A stretch of DNA of 64,000 bases, from the NCBI RefSeq assembly GCF_001411555.2, contig NC_049902.1, forward strand, positions 9,927,985-9,991,984, in the 5' to 3' direction. The DNA is from Juglans regia (lineage: Eukaryota > Streptophyta > Magnoliopsida > Fagales > Juglandaceae). A model generated the notes under the pieces. It did not search any database, was not told where the DNA came from, and worked only from the letters and a program-made list of their open reading frames with translations. Each line of letters opens with the position of its first letter. The stretch's first letter is position 1. The position numbers were made by a program, and so were the translations under genes. Positions 31,477-43,936 of this stretch are shown here, one piece after another.

Positions 31477-34400
31477 GTGGAGTCCAAGTCACAAATGTCA
31501 AAAGCCAAATTATATTTGATTGAAGAAAATTATGAAGAGTCCATAACCGAAATAAAAGAAGAGGAGAAGGAAGATAAGGAGTTAGAGAGTGTATTGGTGG
31601 ATTTTGGTGGTTCCAAGGGCAACCCTGAAATATCTTTGCATGCCATCAATGGCTCAGTAAACCCAAGAACTATGCGCATTAAGGCTCAGGTTGAGAATTG
31701 TTGGATTGTCGTATTTATTGACACAGGCAGTACACACAATTTCCTAGACCCGGAAGTGCTAGGAAAGACTATGTTACCTCTAGAAGAATCTGTGAAGGTG
31801 CAAGTGAAAGTGGCAAATGGTGATTTGGTGAGTAGTGAGGGCTGGGTCCCAAAAGTGCCTCTGTTTATACAGGGCCTCCACATTGAACCAGAAGCTTATA
31901 TATTAAGCTTAGCTGGTTGTGACATGGTGTTTGGAGTGGCTTGGTTACAAACTATAGGCCTTATTTTGTGGAATTTTCAAGAATTAACAATGCAGTTTGA
32001 TGTGGCAGGAAAAACAGCAACACTCAAGGGCTTTATTAATTCCAAATTGATTGAAAAAGGTAAAGTACCTGCCAACAATAGTTTGGAGCACAAAGCGGTG
32101 GTGTTGCATCTTTTGGAAGGTACCACAACAACCACTAACCTGATGCCATATGCACAAATCCAGCAACTATTAGATCAATTTCAGGATGTATTTTCTGAAC
32201 CCAAATCTCTCCCACCCCTTAAATCCCACGATTTTATTACAGCCTGGAACTAAACCTGTCTTAGTTAGACCCTATCGTTATCCTTTTTTTTCAGAAGGAT
32301 GAAATTGAAAAAATTGTGAAAGAGTTACTGACTACAGGGGTTATCCAACCTAACCAAAGCCTTTATTCCTCTCCTGTTTTGTTGGTAAGAAAGGCCGATG
32401 GGTCCTGGAGGCTTTGTGTTGACTACCGAGCCCTTAACAATGTGATAGTTAAAGACAAATACCCAATACCTATGGTGGAGGAACTTCTAGATGAACTATG
32501 TGGGGCCACAATTTTTTCAAAGCTGGATTTGCGATCTAGTTACCACCAGATCAGAGTGCGACAAGAAGACATCCCCAAGACAACCTTCCATACTCTCTAC
32601 ATTCCAAAGTCCAATGAATGTTGTTTTTAAACTTTATTTAAGGAAATTTATCCTTATGTTTTTTTATGACATATTATTTTACAGCAAGACGGAGGAGGAA
32701 CACTTACAACATTTGGCAGGGACTTTGGAAATCTTAAGGGAGCACCAGCTCTTTGCCAAGAGATCGAAGTGCAGTTTTGGCAGCCCTGAAGTAGCATACT
32801 TAGGGCACTTCATCTCAGCCCATGGTGTCAAGGCTGATCCCGAGAAATTAAGGGCCATGGTTAAATGGCCACAACCATCGAATCTCAAATCATTGAGGGG
32901 TTTTTTGGGCCTTACCGGGTACTACCGACGTTTTATCAAGGGCTATGGGGGAATTGCAGCCCCCTTGACAGACCTCTTAAAGAATAATGGTTTTAATTGG
33001 AATTCAGGGGCTGAGTTAGCATTTATGCAGTTGAAAGATGTAGTCATGAAACAGCCTGTGTTGGCACTACCTAATTCCTCACTTCCCTTCTACATAGAGT
33101 CTAATGCCTCGGGAAGAGCAGTGGGTGCAGTTTTTTTACAACAAGGACATCCCATTGCCTTTTACAGCCAGGCTCTAAAAGGCAAGGCTTTGTTATTGTC
33201 GACGTATGAGAAGGAGCTGTTTGCACTGGTTTCTGCAGTGCAAAGGTGGAGGCCCTACTTGTTAGGAGCTCAGTTTGCGATGAAAACGGACCAGTAGAGT
33301 TTAAAGTTTTTGTTGGATCAGCGTGTGGGTACGCCTATGCAGCAGCGATGGGTTTCCAATCTAATGGGTTATGATTTTCTAATTGAATATAAACAAGGCA
33401 AGGATAATCGAGTAGCAGATGCTCTATCACTAAGATTTGAGGAGAGTAACCCAACAGCTATGGCCCTAACTATGGTCTCAGTCCCTACTCTAGAACTAGT
33501 TGATGAGTTGCATGGACTTTATTTAGTTGACATAGATGTTCAGAAGCTGCTACAACAGTTGTCTCAAGGGACCTTGACCCCCCATTACACTCTGAGGAAT
33601 GGGCTCTTGTACTATAAGAGCAGGCTTTGTATACCCAATTCTAAACCTTTCAAGCTAAACTCTTGGAGGCCCTTCACAATAGCCCAACAGGTGGTCATTC
33701 AGGGTTTGACAAGACCTTACACAGAGTGCAAAGGGAATTCTTTTGGCAAGGACTCAAGGCTGATGTAAAGGAGTTATTCGACAGTGTGATGTTTGTTAGT
33801 GTGTCAAACCAGATAACACCTTACCTAGTGGCCTATTACAACCCCTTGACATTCCTTCTACACCATGGACTAAAATAACCATGGATTTTATAGAAGGTTT
33901 ACCCTTGTCTCAGAGATACGACTGTGTTTGGGTTATGATGGACCGTTTAACTAAATACAATCATTTCATCCATTTATCCCACCCTTATACAGCATCCACC
34001 TTAGCCCAACTCTTTATCAAACACATTTTCCTTCTCCATGGATTACCTAACTCTATTGTGTCGAACAGGGACAAGAGTTTCACCAGCAAATTTTGGGGGG
34101 AGTTGTTTAAACAACAGGGAGTTAAACTGGCTTATAGCACAGCTTATCACCCCCAAACTGACAGCTAGATTGAAGCTGTTAACAAGGCCTTGGAGAACTA
34201 CCTACGCTGCTTTGTGGGTGATCATCCCAAAGACTGCTCACTTTGGATCCCCTTGGCCGAATGGTGGTATAACACCACCAAACATGCCTCAACTCAACTC
34301 ACTCCATTCCAAGCTCTATACGGCTACCCCCATCCCAAGTTAGTAAACTACTTGCCTGGCACCTCCCTTGTTGAAGCTATGGATTCCTCCCTTTGGTCCT

Positions 34401-34924
34401 GAGATCAAATCATACAGCTGCTGCGACATAACCTGCAAAAATCACAAGATATAATGAAGAAATATGCAGACTTGAAACGAAAGGAGAAAACTTTGAATAT
34501 TGGAGACTAGGTTTTTGTGGAACTACAACCGTATCGTCAAAAATCCCTAGCCCAAAGAAGAAATGCTAAACTGTCTCCTCGCTTCTACAGCCCATTCCAG
34601 GTGATTGAACGCATCGGTGAGGTCGCCAACAGAGTGGATTTGCCAGCCTCATCACAAATCCACCCTGTTTTTCACATCTCCCTGCTGAAGAAACGTGTAA
34701 GCCCAGACCAGACACCCATAGCCCATCTTCCACCTGTAGATGCACAGGGTATTTTAAGCCCAAAACCTGGAGCTGTACTCAAGCGAAGAGTGAAAAAGAA
34801 AGGGTCTTTACTCATTACAGAGGTTCTAGTCTGTTGGCATGGGCAAAAGGATGAAGATGCAACCTGGGAATCGTTCTACAAGATGCGAAATTCCTACCCA
34901 CACCTTGTGGACAAGGTGTTTTAA
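31477..34924 (+). pseudogene. pol of the Reina-like element (protease, RT, RNase H, integrase, chromodomain-like)
   Basis: 31477-32253 is the aspartic protease with DTGSTHNFLD and GVAWLQTIG. RT starts at about 32300 ([40 protein letters not shown]). Near 32600 about 20 residues with the MPFGLTNAP block are missing, and the catalytic box reads FFYDIL, losing the first Asp. RNase H follows to 33297 (GLTGYYRRF, ALPNSSLPFYIESNASG). Integrase runs 33660-34400 with [15 protein letters not shown] and a stop at the NS/D site near 34168. 34517-34924 ends with LSPRFYSPFQVI, HPVFHISLLKK and CWHGQKDEDATWE, a chromodomain-like tail. Reverse transcription could not work. Confidence 0.88.
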
Positions 34925-34937
34925 ATTGGTGTGGCTT

Positions 34938-35384
34938 TGTTACACATATGGCCGTAGGTGGCTGTGATGGTTGGTTGGGTGTAGCGGCATGAAGAGAGAA
35001 GTGTAAGGGAAGCTTGCGAAGTGGAATGCCGTAATCCAAGTTTAGGGTTAGAAGGAGAAAATGTTGGAGTGTTCTGGGCCGTTGATCTGAGGAAAGGCTA
35101 AGATGATGCCAACAAGTTAAAGTGAAGATAAAGACTTAGGTTCTAGAAGATGTAATTTGGGAATAAGCCATTACTCTCTTTTAATTGCTATTGGTTGTTG
35201 CCTAAGGACTTTGTTGCCTTTTTACTATAACATTGTTATGCTTGTCAGATACTTATTCCGTTTGGGAAGTATCATTTTGGTTAGGCATTTGGTTAATGAA
35301 ATTTCATCTTCTTCCTGTTATTCTCTGGAGGCTCTCACACTCGAAGTGAGTTTTCTTTGCTTTTCTGGGTTCTTGGTTGTTGCA
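34938..35384 (+). repeat. 3' LTR of the Reina-like element
   Basis: Begins TGTTACAC, ends TGTTGCA, and is followed by the AGCAC target duplication. No clear purine-only polypurine tract precedes it (AATTGGTGTGGCTT), which may be decay. Confidence 0.95.
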
Positions 35385-35433
35385 AGCACTAACCTATATT
35401 TCCATTCTTCCGAGCCCTTCTCTTCCAACCTCC

Positions 35434-36671
35434 TCATAAGCTTGAATCTTGTTGTTGTAGTTGAATCTCAGAACCTCCCCGTTCCTCTTGCGATATCCTC
35501 TGTGATAGAGTTGTGTTTCCTGAAATGATAACGTTCTGTAAACCCTTATTTTTATTCATCTGTATAAAGTTTTTGGGCTTAGTGGGCCTTGGGCCCATGT
35601 CGACAGATCCTGCTTGCTTCTCCTTCACACCCTCCCGAGTATAGTTTAGATTCAATGTTTGAACATTTGTATCCCTTGTCTCCTTCCCCTCTTGATCATT
35701 AGCAGATAGCTTCCCTAAGATTTTGTCTAATCAATTCCTCATTTTGCGCCAAGATAATGTGTCCACCATAATCAACCAGATTTTCGCCTTCTACCTCTGA
35801 GAATCCTAGAGATACACGATTCTAACCCTCACCATCATCACTTGGACTTAACTGTGAAACTGACTGTCGGAAACCAATTATCTGGTCTAAGCCTTGAATC
35901 AGAAAACTGGTGAAAGAATCATCTTTATTAGTTTGTTGCCCCATCCCTCAATGTCGAACTCCATTATCTGCCTCAGCCACAAGCCATATTGGTTGTCCCT
36001 TCATGTGCTCTGTTTTCTACATCCATAACCAGAGGCACAACCATTATCATCATGAACAATCTTATCACATTTGAAACAATTTTTGACTATTTTTCATACT
36101 TGTTTGGCACCCACATGCTTCTTCCACGAGCAACCGCTTTCCTTAAATCAATATCCAAACTTACTTTGAGATAACTCCCCCAACCTACTGCATCTTCAAG
36201 AACATCTACGTCCAAAACCTTGCCAATCAAAATACCTATTTGCTCCCCAATCTGACGGTTCATGCACGCCGTAGGAAGACTGTGCAATTGAATCTAGAAT
36301 TGTTCACAATCAAAACTAATTTGATGCGGTGGTGTAGTTCCATCGAACAAGTTCAAAACAAACAAGCAATTATCAAACATCCATGGCTTGCCATCTAGTA
36401 CCCTGTCTCTATCCTTACAATTTGCAAAGATAATAACAAAATATATTCGTCTGAATCTCCTTAAACGTGACATATTTTTCTACCTTCCATACCTTTAACA
36501 TGGTGGCCCGAATTACTTCCTTCCCAATATATCTACCCGTTCAAACTCTACCAATCAAGCTTCTACTCTCATGGTTCTGCAAATCATCCCAATCATCAAC
36601 TCGAATCTCTATTTCTGACTTTTTTTCGTCATTGAGACTGAGTGGATTCCATACTTCACTAAGATCCTCCA
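35434..36671 (-). pseudogene. LINE A ORF1 (DUF4283 domain and zinc-knuckle region)
   Basis: ATG at 36671 on the minus strand (MEDLSEVWNPLSLNDEKKSE). The domain continues with LIGRV and EVIRATMLKVW, and 36287-36087 with LPTACMNRQIGEQIG, VDVLEDAVGWGSYLKVSLDI and LARGR-like sequence, characteristic of plant LINE ORF1. A degraded CCHC part (NCFKCDK) lies near 36070. The 35655-35434 segment is a Gln/Lys-rich tail. Stops and frameshifts are present. Its 3' side is cut by the Reina-like element at 35385. The 5' leader is short, to about 36775. Confidence 0.78.
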
Positions 36672-36775
36672 TGGCTACTGGAGAACTCTACAAATCGTGG
36701 GACTGAAATACTCTACTTAGTGGGAGTAGAGAGTCAAAAACTTCACCTCTTTCACCCTTCAATTGATGACAGAGA

Positions 36776-38107
36776 CAAGATGAATATATTAGATGATATG
36801 GTAGGTAGATGTAGAATATGCATGAACACTACAATTTTTTACTAGTTCCTAAAAGAGTGCATATTTGGTCTGACTTTGGGGTAAAGCCAAACTATACACC
36901 ATCCAATAAGAGACTGCCTCGATAGCTTTTCTACTAAATTATCATGAAAACGTGCTTGATTTCTCAAGCCATCGATATCCAGTCACGATTCTGTCTTATC
37001 ACGATTCTGGTTATCACGATTGAGTCTTTTTTTCTCTCTACCGTTTGTATTTAACATCCATTCTCTATTACCATACTCATTATAAGATTCAAAAATTATT
37101 GGATGCAGTTCTAAAATGTGTAAAGTTCATGTATTTTTTTTTTTAAAAGTGTGGTCCAATTATTTATTAAACAATAATTTTTTTTCATAGGAGATTCAAA
37201 TTTATCATTTTTTTTAAGAGAATGCGCAAGACTTATATACCCTATAATTACAAATATCATTTTATGTGATATTCAGCCCTTCACAACGTCGTGCCATGGC
37301 TATAAAATTATGGAAAATAATAGACTTGCAACTCTTTTGTAACTATATACATAAAATAAAAGTTAATTTTGTAATATTGAAATTTATTTTTATGGAGTGG
37401 CAAGATTGTATTGGTTGATTGAACAATAATTATAAAATAGTTGTAAACAAATTGTAAGTATATCATTACCCTCAAATTATTAGTGTAAGTATTAATTTTT
37501 AATGATATGATATCTTGTCATAGGTTAGGAGTATCATATGTATGTACTTTGAGACTATCTAATAATTTTTTATAAGCCAGAATTATCTAATAATTACTCT
37601 TGGAAATCTCTCAGCTCTCTCTCTCATTTTGTGCTGGCGATGGGTTTGTCTCTACAAACCGTGTTGTTACTCACTTTATGATGTAGATCCATCACTCTAC
37701 GTTGGTAATCTCTCAATGTAGAAGCTACTTTTGTTCAAACCATGAATTAAACCACCATAGACGATACGGCTCGAAACAAACATACGGTCAAAGTCAAATG
37801 GTGATAAAAGAGATGCTCACAGATAATTTACCCAAAAAAATGTTAATATTGAAGATGACAGCTGAAATTTAACTTTTGTATTTCAAGTATTGTACTAATT
37901 ATCCTATTTTGTCAACTTTTACAACTGGCCAAAATCGAACACCGGCCTGGTGTGCTATATATATATATATATACACACACACTACAAAAAAGCAATAGAA
38001 GAACTTGTGATGATCAGGATATAGAGGATTTGAAGTGAGGGGTGGGTATTTATACGCTTCAAGATCGAGGAAGATCGTGTTGAATTTGATTTTATTAGAA
38101 GATAATT
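36776..38107. other. gene-free AT-rich spacer
   Basis: No credible frame. It holds short repeats of ATCACGATT (36990-37020) and a compound (TA)n(CA)n microsatellite at 37956-37982. The CACTACAAAAAA next to it resembles a CACTA terminus, but nothing else supports that. Confidence 0.6.
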
Positions 38108-38217
38108 AAAATATCACACAATAATAAGGGACAAGAGATTACGGCTGATGAGCTCTTTTTTGCTAATGTGGCACGTAATATTGCGCTCTGCTAGGGTTTG
38201 CATTTTTTTCCTTCTCA

Positions 38218-39690
38218 ATGGCTGCCGCCGAGCCCCTCATGGGTGTCTCGGTGTCTGGTTCACGGCAGAGGTCCTTTGCTGATATGGTGGTGGCCACTTC
38301 GCAACCTCTCCCTGAGGTTACTATTATGTTTCGTGCTCCAAAAACCTTTGATGGTGCTGTTTGTGTGTTGTTCTCTAAGGAGGAACTTGAGCAATCTGCT
38401 GGACCGTTCAAGTTTTCATTGGTTCTTAAGTTTTTGCGACAACGACCCTCTCTGGACATTATTCGGGCCTTCATTTGATCTCGCTAGGGGTTGCAGTCTC
38501 AGCCTGTTGTTTCTGCTATGAACAAATCGAGGAATGTGTTTATTAGAATGTCTACAGAAGATGATCTGTTAAAGGCTCTTGCTCGTGAATCATTGGATAT
38601 GGTGGGCAATCAGTACTGTATATTTCGTTGGAGCACAGAATTTCGAGAAGACATGGAACCTGCTCTAGTCCCGATGTGGATCACGTTGCCTGGTCTCCCT
38701 CCTAACTTCTATCATGAGTCGTTCTTGCATAGTATAATTGCACCGATTGGACGATTCTTGAAGCGGGATAATTCTACACGCTACGCGACCCCCACGGATG
38801 GTGCTAGGGTTTGTATTGAGATGGATATCACCAAGGATCATTTGATGGGGCAATGGATTGGTACCCTAAGGAACCCTAAGGTCTTGTATCAGGAGGTGGT
38901 ATATGAAACATTACCTGCGTACTGCAGGACCTGCAAGATGCAAGGACATAATGTAAAGACATGCAAAAAGGAGGTTAAAAGAAGTGAACGTGAGAAGAAA
39001 ACTGTGAAAGGGAAAGATAAAATATGGCAGCGACAGGATCGGGATGTGCAGGATCTGTCAGTTTCTAGAAATAGTTCTAAGGAAAATTTGCCTGTTACGG
39101 ATGAGGCTGGTGCACGGGATATTATTGATGGAGAGAAGGTTGATGTAGATAAGCCATATGGTGATGATCAACGTGAGTCTCTTAATGTTGAGAAACAGAT
39201 GGGTGCGGAAGATATTATTGGTGATGGTGGGATCTTGAGAGGGATGGGTGCTGAATGTGTGGAGGTAATGACAGTTCATGATAAGGTTCAAAAGGAGGGT
39301 GATATTGAGAATATAAACAACGAGGAGTTGGAGAAGGAGTGCGGTACTACAGTTCCGGTTTTGAGCCATGATGTTGGGTTGAATGTGGAGGTGGGTGATA
39401 TTACCACAGCGCCACATGTTTCTATTCAGCAGGTGGAGGTGATACCTCAACATGTGGAGGGGATGTTGGTGGCTTTGAATAATCCTCCTCCTTCTGGTGT
39501 TGTGAATTGGGAGGACCAAGTGCAAGTTAGATCGGATACAGAGTCTGAAGAAGATAGTGTCTCGTTGGCTTGGGGTAAAGATGTCATGTCTGATTCAAGG
39601 GTGTTCAATGAAGCTCTGAAAAAGGATAAAGGCAAGAAGGTACGTGGGTCTTCTAGGGTTATAAGCAAACCCTCAACACTTAATCTTTAA
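38218..39690 (+). pseudogene. LINE D ORF1 (DUF4283 domain, zinc knuckle, acidic tail)
   Basis: Nucleic-acid-binding ORF1 protein of plant L1 elements. ATG at 38218 follows a leader and opens MAAAEPLMGVSVSG; the domain has RSFADMVVATSQPLPE, AVCVLFSKEELEQS and FKFSLVLKFLRQRPS. Only two stops, TGA at 38476 and TAG at 38485, interrupt an otherwise open frame of about 490 codons. LINE B has CGA (Arg) and TGG (Trp) at these sites. The knuckle CRTCKMQGHNVKTC lies near 38920-38970. The remainder is charged and low-complexity, ending SKPSTLNL with TAA at 39688-39690. The stop shares a base with the ORF2 ATG (TAATG). Confidence 0.9.
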
Positions 39691-42600
39691 TGGTTTCTTA
39701 TTTATTTTGGAATGCTCGTGGTCTGGGTACCTCGAGGAAGAGACTTAGAAAGTTGGTTTCTCGTTACCATCAGAAAATTCTTGTTTTGGCTGAGCCGATG
39801 GCTAATTCTTCTAGGCTACAGTGGTGGTGTAACAAGTTGGAATTTGATGATTATAGTTCTAATGTAGAGGCTGGTGGAAAACTCTGGATTATGTGGAAGA
39901 ATGAAGCAAGTTTGGCTGTTGACAGTGTGAGTGATCAACAGGTGACAGTTACTATTGTTGAGCAGATGCGTCCTTTGCTTTTAACCTTTGTCTATGCTAA
40001 ATGTAGCTATTTAGATAGAAGACATTTGTGGAGTACATTAGATGGTTTGAATTCTTCAGGTTTCCCATGGACTGTTATGGGAGATTTCAATGTCATTCGG
40101 CATGATGGGGAAAGACGGGGTGGGTGTCCACTCTTGGCTTGTGCCATGGAGGAGTTCAATTCTTGTATTGATACTTGTGGTCTTCTTGAGATGCAGTTTT
40201 CTGGTAATTCATTTTCTTGGTGTAATGGGCATCAATCTAGTGCTCGGAGTTGGGTTAGATTGGATCGGACGTTGTTAAATGTTGGGGCCTTGGAAGCATT
40301 TCCGGATAGTTCTTTCAGCTACCTCCCTCGAACTACATCAGACCATGCTCCAATGCTTATAAATTTAGAGATGATTGCTGCTCCTTATGGCTACCCCTCC
40401 TTCAAATTTCAGCAAATGTGGACGTCGCATGATTATTTTATGGAGATGGTAGCTCATGTTGGGGAGGAGGATGTTTCTGGCTATGGCCTTTTTCGGTTGG
40501 CTAGTAAGATGAAACGAGTGAGAGTTGCCTTGAAGACCTAGAATAAAATGGTTTTTGGTCATACACAGATGCATATTAGTGAGTTGGAGGAGCATATCCA
40601 AGGCATTGAAACCAGGTTGCAAGCTGATGGTTTTTCTGTGGATCTAGAGTCTGACCTGTTGGCATCTCAGTTAGAGCTCTCGGTGTGGATGGATAGAGAA
40701 GAAACTCGCCTAGCTCAACAGGCGAAATAGACTGGCTGGAGAAAGGAGGGGCTAGCGTAGGCTTTTTCCGTGCTGTAAGTAAAAAAAATCGTCATACTAT
40801 TAAAATGATGAATCTTGGGAATGGGACAGTTCTTACGTCTCCTGAACAGATTCATAATGGTGCGATTGAGTATTTTCAAAATTTCTTAGAGGCCAGGTCG
40901 TGTAGTGCTCTTCCGGATCTGGGTTTTTTTGGTGGAGAAGGTGATTCAAGAGGAGGACAATAATGCTTTAAGTAGAGTTCCATCGGATTTAGAGATTCAT
41001 GATGCCCTTTGGTCCATTCGTGTGGATAGTTGCTCAGGGCCAGATGGGTTTAATTCTGGCTTTCTTAAATCATGTTGGCATATTGTTAGTCGAGATGTGA
41101 TTGATGCGGTGGTTGAATTCTTTAGTGGGGGTCTTTTGTCTCGGTTTTATACTGCTTCATATCAGGTGCTCATTCCAAAAGTTGAAAATCCGTCAAGTTT
41201 TGATAAGTTCCGCCCAATTAGTCTATGTTCGGTTATTTACAAGGTATGTTCAAAAATTCTTGTAAATAGACTCTCTCCTTTGCTTGCAAATATTATTTCT
41301 CCAGAACAAGGTGCCTTTATTCCAGGGCATAGTATTTATGAGAATATTAGTTTGATGCAAGAACTGATTCATGGCCTCAATAAGCAAGTCCATGGGGGAA
41401 ATGTGATGCTCAAAATTGATATGGCTAAGGCGTATGACAGTATTGACTGGGGGTTTCTCCTTGGTTCTCTATTGTTATGAATGGTATTCTGAAAGAATTC
41501 TTCAAGAGTGGTCGGGGTTTTCGGCAAGGTGATCCTCTATTCCCATATTTGTTTATTATTGTTGAGGAGATTCTTTCTCGGTTGATTAAGAAATTTTTTC
41601 ACATGGGCCGAATAAAACCGTTCTTACATCCTAGGGGGTCTCCGGTGATTTCACATTTATTATATGCTGATGATATTGTCATAGTTTCTAATGGGGGTAA
41701 GACTTCTTTGTGTTCTATCATGAAGATTTTGAATGATTATGAGGCTTGGTCGGGGCAGATGGTGAATAAAACAAAATCATCTATAATTTTTTCTAATAAA
41801 ATTAGTTTGGCAAGGCGACGTATGCTTCTGCGACAAACTGGTTTTATTGAGGGAAAATTACCTTTTAAATATTTGGGAGTTCCTATTATTTCAGGGCACT
41901 TGCTAACACGTCATTTTGATGAGCTGGTCAATAAAATTCAAAGCCGATTAGAGGGATGGAGAGGTAAATTACTTTCAAACGGTGCAATACTTCTTTTACT
42001 TAGACATGTTTTGCAAAGTATTCCGATACATTGCTTGTCTATTTTATCTACGCCTAAGCTGGTTCTTGAGAAGATTAAAAGATTAATGAGTACATTTTTC
42101 TGGGGAGTTGCCGATGGAAGGAGAAAAAAGAAATGGTAAGCGTGGGATAATATGTGCAAACCGATTTTGGAAGGTGGGGTTGGTTTGAGGAATTTAGAGG
42201 AAGTTGAAACTTCTCTCCATATGAAGCTTGCTTGGAATCTTTTACAATGTAAATCTCTATGGGCCCAATTTTTTTTATCAAAATATGTTGGTGCTGAACA
42301 TATCTCACTGGTTAATACTCAAAAAGGTACTAGGTTTTGGAAAATGATCTTGAAGAATGTCCAGAATGTTCAAAACCATTCAGTGTGGAGGGTTAAAAAT
42401 GGTGATTTGTCCTTTTGGCAGGATCATTGGGTGGGTGAGGGGCCTTTGTGTGATGAATTCCAGGTCATGGAATTGACTTCTCTTAAATTAATTGATTGTA
42501 AACTGGTGGATGGATGGATTATTGAGTTGTTTCAACATTTAGTTGGCATAGAGAAAACAGATGTTTTGCTTGAAAAGTTGGGAAATTTGAAAGTTGATGC

Positions 42601-43747
42601 TGATGTTCTTATTTAGCTACCAAATGGGGATGGGAAGTTTTCCACTCGTAGAGCATGGGAATCCATTCGTTCTCATATTCCTTCACAATCTTGGATAAAA
42701 TGGATATGGCATCCTTTTCTTCCAAAGAAAATGTCTATACTAATGTGGAAAGCTTTGAATGGTTGTCTTTCTGTAGATGACAGGTTGCGGAGAGTTGGTA
42801 TTAATATCGTCTCCAAATGTGATTGTTGTGCTTTGGGTGCTTATGAGGACCAAAATCATGTGTTTGCTATGGGAGATTTTGCAACACAAATTTGGAGCAG
42901 ATTCTGTGTGCATCTAGGTATGCCTTTATTGCATGGTCGTACCTGGAAGGAGAAGGTTGAATGTTGGTTTAGACGTGCTAAAAGATCTTCTTGTCGTGGA
43001 CAAATTCTTGGTTTACTCCCTATTATTATAACATGGCGTTTGTGGTGGAGACGCTGCAAGGCCCGGATGGAAGGTGTGTATGAAACAATTGACATGGTTT
43101 GGATTTCTATTAAATATTGGTTGTTTTGGGTGGCTTTGAGATTTACAGGAAAGAATGTTATTAGTAAAAGTGATGTTGTTTTATTACAATCTTTAAATAT
43201 TCCTCCTCCAAGAGTTGGTGTCCAAAAGGAGAAAATTGTGAGATGGGTAAGACCAAAAAGTGGATGGTGTAAACTTAATGTGGATGGTTGCTCGATGGGT
43301 AACCCAGGGCTTTCAGGTGTGGGGGGAGTTTTCAGGGATCATGATGGTAGTTTCATATTGGGTTCTTCTGCCTCTATTGGATCCCGTACTGATACACATG
43401 CTGAAGTCATGAGTTTGTTGTATGGTTTGCGAAATGCTCGACAGATGGGACTCAATAATCTTGAGATTGAAATGGTTTCAAAAGTAATTATAGAGTGGAT
43501 AGCATCTAGACGGTGTGGGTTGTGGTACCTTGAGGATTTCTGGGAGGGGATTTTGAGTTATCTTGATGATATTACTTTTACCTGTAGACATATTTTCAGA
43601 GAATGTAATGCTGTTGTTGATAGCCTGGCGAAGCATGGTGCAATGGGGTGCAATAATACGTATTATTCGGTGCTTGACTTATCAAGGGAGACTAGAGGTC
43701 TTTTAAGACTTGATAAAAATAATTTGCCGTATTTGAGACGAAGATAG
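39690..43747 (+). pseudogene. LINE D ORF2 (endonuclease, RT, zf-RVT, RNase H)
   Basis: ATG at 39690. The endonuclease (39690-40541) has LFWNARGLG, LAEPM, GDFNVI, WVRLDRTLLN and TSDHAPML, and ends at a TAG in place of Trp. The linker follows with a one-base deletion near 40728. RT runs 40905-41480 (DKFRPISLCSVIYKV, FIPGHSIYENI, KIDMAKAYDSIDW). A deletion near 41460 removes the part before PWFSIVMNG. 41477-42139 has RQGDPLFPYLF and YADD at 41663-41674. zf-RVT lies at 42731-43080 (CDCC, DQNHVFAMG). RNase H at 43250-43640 has NVDGCSMGNPG, THAEVMSL and VVDSLAKHG; the middle Asp seems replaced (IEMVSK). Not functional. Confidence 0.9.
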
Positions 43748-43936
43748 TGCTGGTTTTTTTGAGCTTAGTATTTGTAGTAGGAGGTTTTGGATTTATTGGA
43801 TTATGGCATAATGGTTTATTGATTGTTTTCCAGGTTTTCCTCCGCCACAAGTGAGGGTTTCATTAATAAAATTTGGGGAGGGGCCACTTTTGGACATGTG
43901 GTTCTGACTCTTTAAAAAAAAAATATCACATAATAA

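Larger units (their letters stand above)
30152..35384 (+). mobile_element. complete Ty3/gypsy retrotransposon, Reina-like chromovirus, in LINE A
   Basis: LTRs at 30152-30601 and 34938-35384 (450 and 447 bp), a Met-tRNA primer site, and gag, protease, RT, RNase H, integrase and a chromodomain-like tail in one 5.2-kb unit. The target duplication AGCAC is perfect (30147-30151 and 35385-35389). Short LTRs, small size and a WHG-type chromodomain end suggest the Reina clade (inference). The 5' LTR begins TA instead of TG, a point change. It is inactive: frames are broken and part of RT is deleted. Confidence 0.93.
17880..36775 (-). mobile_element. LINE A, an L1-like LINE split by three nested insertions
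   Basis: Minus-strand LINE pieces lie in correct 5'-to-3' order: ORF1 (36671-35434), endonuclease (30060-29158), linker (26834-26588), RT to RNase H (20613-17930). Between them sit a gypsy element (30152-35384), a solo LTR (26835-29152) and LINE B (20614-26587), each flanked by matching or near-matching target duplications. The LINE's own length is about 5.3 kb, close to full length. It belongs to a different clade from LINEs B-E. The 5' start near 36775 and the 3' end near 17880 are approximate; I could not match a target duplication for LINE A itself. Confidence 0.82.
38125..43919 (+). mobile_element. LINE D, full-length L1-like LINE with target-site duplication
   Basis: The 17-bp flanks AAAATATCACACAATAA (38108-38124) and AAAATATCACATAATAA (43920-43936) differ by one base. 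Between them are a 5' leader, ORF1, ORF2, and a 3' end with GGGGAGGGGCCACTTTTGGACATGTGG followed by an A run that merges with the right flank. The length of 5.8 kb is full size. It is inactive because of stops, a one-base deletion near 40728 and an internal deletion in RT near 41460. Same family as LINEs B, C and E. Confidence 0.92.

Noticed and set aside
35434..35437. ATGA overlap in LINE A ORF1 as a fourth case of ORF1/ORF2 coupling
   Set aside because: The frame from this ATG does not lead into the endonuclease, and ORF1-like sequence continues beyond it; a chance or frameshift effect.
37980..37991. CACTACAAAAAA, like a CACTA terminus
   Set aside because: Single motif beside a CA microsatellite; no subterminal repeats or partner end.
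39058..39525. 155-codon minus-strand frame
   Set aside because: Antisense shadow of LINE D ORF1.
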